From assembly GCA_943370215.1 (NCBI GenBank), contig CALRQC020000020.1:37789-101788 (forward strand): a DNA stretch of 64,000 nucleotides, written 5' to 3'. Shown piece by piece: positions 60,145-64,000 of the stretch (positions are counted from its first letter, which is position 1; the number at the start of each line of letters is the position of its first letter). A program made the translations under genes and the position numbers. This stretch comes from Niveispirillum sp943370215 (GTDB lineage Bacteria > Pseudomonadota > Alphaproteobacteria > Azospirillales > Azospirillaceae). The notes under the pieces are model-generated. The model saw only the letters and a list, made by a program, of their open reading frames with translations, was not told the DNA's origin and did not search any database.

Positions 60145-61641
60145 ATGGAACTGCTTCAGGTAGCCGACGCGGTCGCCCGCGAGAAGAATATCGACAAGGA
60201 GCATGTGCTCGAAGCCATGGAGGAGGCCATCAAGAAGGCTGGCCGCTCCAAATACGGGCACGAGCATGACATCCGCGCCCGCATCGACCGTCGCACGGGC
60301 GATATCCAACTGACCCGCCACATGGAAGTGGTGGACGTGGTTGAGAACGAGGCGACGCAGATCGATCTGGCCAAGGCCCGCCGTAAAAAGGCGAATGCAG
60401 CGCTGGGTGATTTCGTTGTCGACCCGCTGCCGCCCATCGATTTCGGCCGCATCGCCGCGCAGACCGCCAAACAGGTGATCGTGCAGAAGGTGCGCGAGGC
60501 CGAGCGTGATCGTCAGTATAATGAATATATCGACCGCAAGGGCGAGATCGTGAACGGTCTGGTCAAGCGCGTCGAATATGGCAATGTCACTGTGGATATG
60601 GGCCGCGCTGAAGCGATCCTGCGCCGCGATGAATGCCTGCCGCGTGAGCATTTCAAGACCGGCGACCGTGTCCGTGCCTACATCTATGATGTGCGCAAGG
60701 AACAGCGCGGCCCGCAGATCTTCCTGTCGCGTACCCATCCGATGTTCATGGCCGGCCTGTTCAAGGCTGAAGTGCCGGAAATCTATGATGGCATCATCGA
60801 GATCAAGGCCGTGGCCCGCGATCCGGGTTCCCGCGCCAAGATCGCCGTGATCTCCAAGGACAGCTCCATCGACCCGGTGGGCGCCTGCGTCGGTATGCGC
60901 GGTTCCCGCGTACAGGCCGTGGTGGGTGAGCTACAGGGCGAGAAGATCGACATCATTCCCTGGAAGCCCGATCCGGCCACCTTCGTCGTCAATGCATTGG
61001 CCCCGGCAGAAGTCGCCAAGGTCGTGCTGGACGAAGAGAATGGCAAGATCGAGGTGGTGGTTCCCGACGACCAGCTTTCGCTGGCCATCGGCCGCCGTGG
61101 TCAGAATGTGCGTCTGGCCAGCCAGTTGACCGGCTGGACCATCGACATCATGACCGAGGCGGAAGAACGCGAACGCCGCCAGGCCGAATTCAGCAGCCGC
61201 AGCGCCCTGTTCATGGAGGCGCTGGACGTGGACGACATGATCGCCCATCTGCTGGTGAATGAAGGCTTCGCCTCGGTGGAGGAGATCGCCTTTGTCGACC
61301 TGAACGAGCTGACCGGCATCGAAGCGTTCGACGAGGATGTCGCCGCCGAGCTGCAGGAACGCGCCCAGAACTATCTGGCTCAGCAGAACGAGATCCTGGA
61401 CGGCAAGCGCCGTGAGATGGGTGTCGCTGACGATGTCGCCGCCATTGAGGCGCTGACACCGGCCATGCTGGTGAAGCTGGGTGAGAAGGGCGTGAAGACG
61501 CTGGACGATCTGGCCGATCTGGCCGGTGACGAGCTGATCGATATTGTCGGCAAGGATACGATGACGCTGGACGAGGCCAATGAGGTGATCATGGCCGCCC
61601 GCGCGCATTGGTTCGCCGATGAGGAAGGCTCCGAGGCCTGA
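60145..61641 (+). CDS. nusA: Transcription termination/antitermination factor NusA
   Basis: 498 aa. N-terminal RNA-polymerase domain (MELLQVADAVAREKNIDKEHVLEAMEEAIKKA), S1 domain (GEIVNGLVKRVEYGNVTVDMGRAEAILRRDECLPREHFKTGDRVRAYI), two KH domains (PEIYDGIIEIKAVARDPGSRAKIAVISKD... and VVVPDDQLSLAIGRRGQNVRLASQLTGWTIDI) and C-terminal acidic repeats of the HhH type (DMIAHLLVNEGFASVEEIAFVDLNELTGIEAFDEDVAAEL; TLDDLADLAGDELIDIV). It sits 37 bp after rimP and 41 bp before ylxR, so one operon. Acidic C terminus is typical. Confidence 0.97.
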   Translation: MELLQVADAVAREKNIDKEHVLEAMEEAIKKAGRSKYGHEHDIRARIDRRTGDIQLTRHMEVVDVVENEATQIDLAKARRKKANAALGDFVVDPLPPIDFGRIAAQTAKQVIVQKVREAERDRQYNEYIDRKGEIVNGLVKRVEYGNVTVDMGRAEAILRRDECLPREHFKTGDRVRAYIYDVRKEQRGPQIFLSRTHPMFMAGLFKAEVPEIYDGIIEIKAVARDPGSRAKIAVISKDSSIDPVGACVGMRGSRVQAVVGELQGEKIDIIPWKPDPATFVVNALAPAEVAKVVLDEENGKIEVVVPDDQLSLAIGRRGQNVRLASQLTGWTIDIMTEAEERERRQAEFSSRSALFMEALDVDDMIAHLLVNEGFASVEEIAFVDLNELTGIEAFDEDVAAELQERAQNYLAQQNEILDGKRREMGVADDVAAIEALTPAMLVKLGEKGVKTLDDLADLAGDELIDIVGKDTMTLDEANEVIMAARAHWFADEEGSEA

Positions 61642-61682
61642 TCCGTTCCGGATCAGGCCGACGGGCAGGGGAGTTTCGGGTA

Positions 61683-62426
61683 ATGGATGCCGCTGACAAC
61701 ATGACCGACCAGGCCGGTGACGGCACGGTGCCGGTGATAGCGGCCCCAGCGCCCGCCTATCCGCCAGAGCTGGATGCCGAGGCGCAGGCGGACGAACCGG
61801 AAACGGTGGCGGGGCGTAAAAGCCCGCTGCGGCGTTGCGTGGCCACGGGCCGTGTGGGGGACAAGGCGGGCATGGTCCGTTTTGTTGTCTCCCCGGATGG
61901 TGTACTGGTCCCCGACGTGGACGAAACCCTGCCCGGTCGTGGGCTGTGGTTGACGGCGGATGCCAAGCTGGTTGAAAAGGCCCTGTCAAAGGGCCTGTTC
62001 GCCAAGGCGGCCCGCCGGGCGGTCAAACCGGTTCCCGATCTGCCGGCACTGTTGTGCCGGCTGGTCCGGCGCCGGGCGCTCGGTCTGGTCGGTCTTGCCC
62101 GCAAGGGCGGGGGCGCCCTGGCGGGGTTTGAAAAGGTACAGGCTGCATTGCGCTCCGGTTGTATCGGCCGGTCGGGCGGTGCGGGCCAAAAGAGTGTAGG
62201 ATTGTGGTTTGAGGCATCTGACGGGTCCGATGATGGTCGGACCAAGTTATATGCCTTGGCGCAGGCGCTGGGGGTGCCGCTGGTCGATCTGTTCGACCGG
62301 TCGGAACTGGGGGCGGCTCTGGGCCGGGACGAGGCGGTGCATGTGGTGCTGGCGGCAGGACCGTTGGCAGGGCAGATCCGTCGTGAGGTGGAACGGCTCT
62401 CCGCACTCGGCGGAGCAGGCTCCTGA
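61683..62426 (+). CDS. YlxR (DUF448) RNA-binding protein with L7Ae-like C-terminal domain
   Basis: 247 aa. The DUF448 core is KSPLRRCVATGRVGDKAGMVRFVVSPDGVLVPDVDETLPGRGLWLTADAKLVEKALSKGLFAKAARRAV. The C-terminal domain (about residues 115-245: VRRRALGLVGLARKGGGALAGFEKVQAALRSG... EAVHVVLAAGPLAGQIRREVERL) resembles the L7Ae-like YlxQ domain, so the ylxR and ylxQ functions appear fused in one gene, as commonly in alphaproteobacteria. It lies between nusA and infB, the conserved position. Confidence 0.92.
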   Translation: MDAADNMTDQAGDGTVPVIAAPAPAYPPELDAEAQADEPETVAGRKSPLRRCVATGRVGDKAGMVRFVVSPDGVLVPDVDETLPGRGLWLTADAKLVEKALSKGLFAKAARRAVKPVPDLPALLCRLVRRRALGLVGLARKGGGALAGFEKVQAALRSGCIGRSGGAGQKSVGLWFEASDGSDDGRTKLYALAQALGVPLVDLFDRSELGAALGRDEAVHVVLAAGPLAGQIRREVERLSALGGAGS

Positions 62427-62473
62427 AGGTTTGGGGCCTGATTAGGGATCAACGGCTTACTGTCGGATTAGGG

Positions 62474-64000
62474 ATGAGCGATACCAACGACCAAAACCGC
62501 GACAAGAAAGTACTCAGCCTGTCCGGTCGCGGCACGCTTGGGCTGGGTGGGGGCAACAAGCCGAAGGCGGCGAACAATGCCCCCGCCGCACAACAGCCCG
62601 CTGGCGGTGCTGCAGGCACCGTGCGCCAGAGCTTTTCGCACGGACGAGGCAAGGAAGTAGCGGTCGAGGTCAAGCGAAAGAAGACCTTCGAGAAGGGCGC
62701 CGTTCCCGGCGTGGCCGATGGCGGCGCTGCTGCCCGTCGTGCCGCTGAGGGTGCTGGCGGCGGTCGTGGACCGGCCGCCCGTAGCAATGGCCCGCGCGTC
62801 CTGAGCGATGCTGAACGTGAAGCCCGTATGCGTGCTCTGCGCGTCGCGGCGGTAGAGGCGGAAAACGCCGCTGCCGAAGCGGCCGCCCGCGCCATTGCCG
62901 AGGCTGAAGCCAAGGTCGCCGCCGAGAAGGCTGCCGCCGAAGCCGCTGCCCGTGCAGCGGAAGAGGAAGCGACCCGGGCCCGCGAGCCGCTGGACGAGGA
63001 AACCGTCCGCCGCCGCGAGCTGGAAGAGCTGCGCGCCATTCAGGCGGCTGAGAAGGCCGCTGTTGACGAAGCCGAGCGGAAGCGCAAGGAAGCTGAGGAC
63101 GCCCGCAAGGCGGAAGAGGCCCGTAAGGCCGAATCCCGCCCGCGTCCGGCTGCTGCTGCCGGTGATGATGACCGTGCCCGTCCCGCCCAGGCCCGTCCGG
63201 CCGGTGGTGATACGGCGCGTCCGGCCGTCGGTGCCCGTCCGGGTGTTGCCCCGGCTCCGGCTGATTTCGAGGATGAAGATAGCCCCCGCCGCAAGGTGGC
63301 CGGCCCCGGCAAGGCGGCTCCCGCCAAGGTGCCGGCAGCCCCCACCAAGGCCAAGGGTGATGACAAGCGGCGCGGTGGCAAGATGACCATCTCGCAGGCC
63401 TTGTCTGATGATGATGGTAGCCGCCGTGGTCGTTCCATGGCTGCCGCCAAGCGGGCACGTGAACGCGAACGTATGCGGCTGTTCGGCCGTCAGGAGACGC
63501 AGAAGGTGACCCGCGACGTGACGATCCCGGAGGTCATCACGGTCGGCGACCTTGCCAACCGTATGGCCGAACGTGGCGCCGACGTGGTGAAGGCCCTGAT
63601 GCGGATGGGCGTGATGGCCACCATCACCCAGACCATTGATGCTGACACGGCCGAGCTGGTGGTGCAGGAACTGGGTCACCGCCCGTTCCGCGTCTCCGAA
63701 AGCGACGTGGAAATCGGTGTGAAGGGCGAACAGGACCGGTTGGAAGACCTGCGGTCCCGTGCGCCGGTCGTCACCGTCATGGGTCACGTCGATCATGGCA
63801 AGACCTCGTTGCTGGACGCGCTGCGCCGTACCGACGTGGCAGCCCGCGAGGCCGGTGGTATCACCCAGCATATCGGCGCCTATCAGGTGGTGCTGAAGTC
63901 GGGTGCGAAGATCACCTTCATCGATACGCCGGGTCACGCCGCCTTTACGGAAATGCGTGCCCGTGGCGCCAATGTCACCGACGTGGTGGTGCTGGTGGTG
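62474..64000 (+). CDS. infB: Translation initiation factor IF-2, 3' end cut by the window
   Basis: 509 codons visible from ATG 62474 (starting MSDTNDQNRDKKVLSLSGRG, with GGATTAGGG upstream). A long Ala/Arg/Lys/Glu-rich N-terminal region with coiled-coil potential (AEAEAKVAAEKAAAEAAARAAEEEA, EEARKAEEARKAE) is followed by the IF2-N domain (TIPEVITVGDLANRMAERGADVVKALMRMGVMATI) and the start of the G domain: G1 GHVDHGKTS, G2 GGITQHIGA and G3 DTPGHAAF. It delivers initiator tRNA to the 30S subunit. The rest lies beyond the window. Confidence 0.97.
   Translation, partial: MSDTNDQNRDKKVLSLSGRGTLGLGGGNKPKAANNAPAAQQPAGGAAGTVRQSFSHGRGKEVAVEVKRKKTFEKGAVPGVADGGAAARRAAEGAGGGRGPAARSNGPRVLSDAEREARMRALRVAAVEAENAAAEAAARAIAEAEAKVAAEKAAAEAAARAAEEEATRAREPLDEETVRRRELEELRAIQAAEKAAVDEAERKRKEAEDARKAEEARKAESRPRPAAAAGDDDRARPAQARPAGGDTARPAVGARPGVAPAPADFEDEDSPRRKVAGPGKAAPAKVPAAPTKAKGDDKRRGGKMTISQALSDDDGSRRGRSMAAAKRARERERMRLFGRQETQKVTRDVTIPEVITVGDLANRMAERGADVVKALMRMGVMATITQTIDADTAELVVQELGHRPFRVSESDVEIGVKGEQDRLEDLRSRAPVVTVMGHVDHGKTSLLDALRRTDVAAREAGGITQHIGAYQVVLKSGAKITFIDTPGHAAFTEMRARGANVTDVVVLVV

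Overview
The window is GC-rich bacterial chromosome. It looks alphaproteobacterial, most likely Rhodospirillales/Azospirillaceae. This is inferred from gene content (HWE-family kinase, DUF1150 next to Hsp20, YlxR/L7Ae-type protein between nusA and infB), the coding style and the palindromic GTCACCCCGGC-type intergenic repeats; no 16S gene is present to prove it. No phage, plasmid, CRISPR array or insertion sequence was found. Coding density is high on both strands.

Region by region. 1-8.7 kb: the 3'-truncated copy of a conserved unknown protein, a degenerate EAL protein, tRNA-Gln, rbfA-truB, a Fur-box-controlled haem-type TonB receptor with a DUF6607-like partner, an LprI-like protein and rpmG. 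8.8-14.9 kb: S41 protease, RNase R, an alpha/beta hydrolase lacking the usual nucleophile, and a RES/Xre toxin-antitoxin pair with a palindromic operator. 15-22.4 kb: a sucrose-type utilisation locus made of a ROK fructokinase, an amylosucrase-like GH13 enzyme, a TonB receptor with a perfect EF-hand loop, and a divergent Na+/solute symporter, with LacI-type palindromes in the divergent promoter. 22.5-33 kb: another TonB receptor with a long leader, HNH endonuclease, gluQRS, a Kef-type antiporter, a heat-shock unit (sigma-32 promoter, ROSE-like leader, Hsp20, DUF1150) and a transglutaminase-like protease.

33-39 kb holds the most interesting system: exported RidA, TonB receptor, Tat-exported flavin amine oxidase, c-type cytochrome and GNAT acetyltransferase, all on one strand. 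It reads as a periplasmic amine-oxidation pathway: receptor imports the substrate, the flavoenzyme oxidises it to an imine, RidA hydrolyses the imine, and the cytochrome takes the electrons.

39-54 kb: hybrid HWE kinase, an IleRS that looks like the eukaryote-like class, a methyltransferase, the full-length paralogue of the first gene, a polar amino-acid ABC transporter, tRNA-Ala, YggT-DUF167-folD-corA and hicAB. 54.9-64 kb: zinc-ribbon protein, ftsX without ftsE, DUF218 protein, acyltransferase, an outer-membrane barrel, then rimP-nusA-ylxR-infB, cut by the window end. rbfA and truB, which normally follow infB, sit about 59 kb away at the other end of the window, so the classic translation operon is split.
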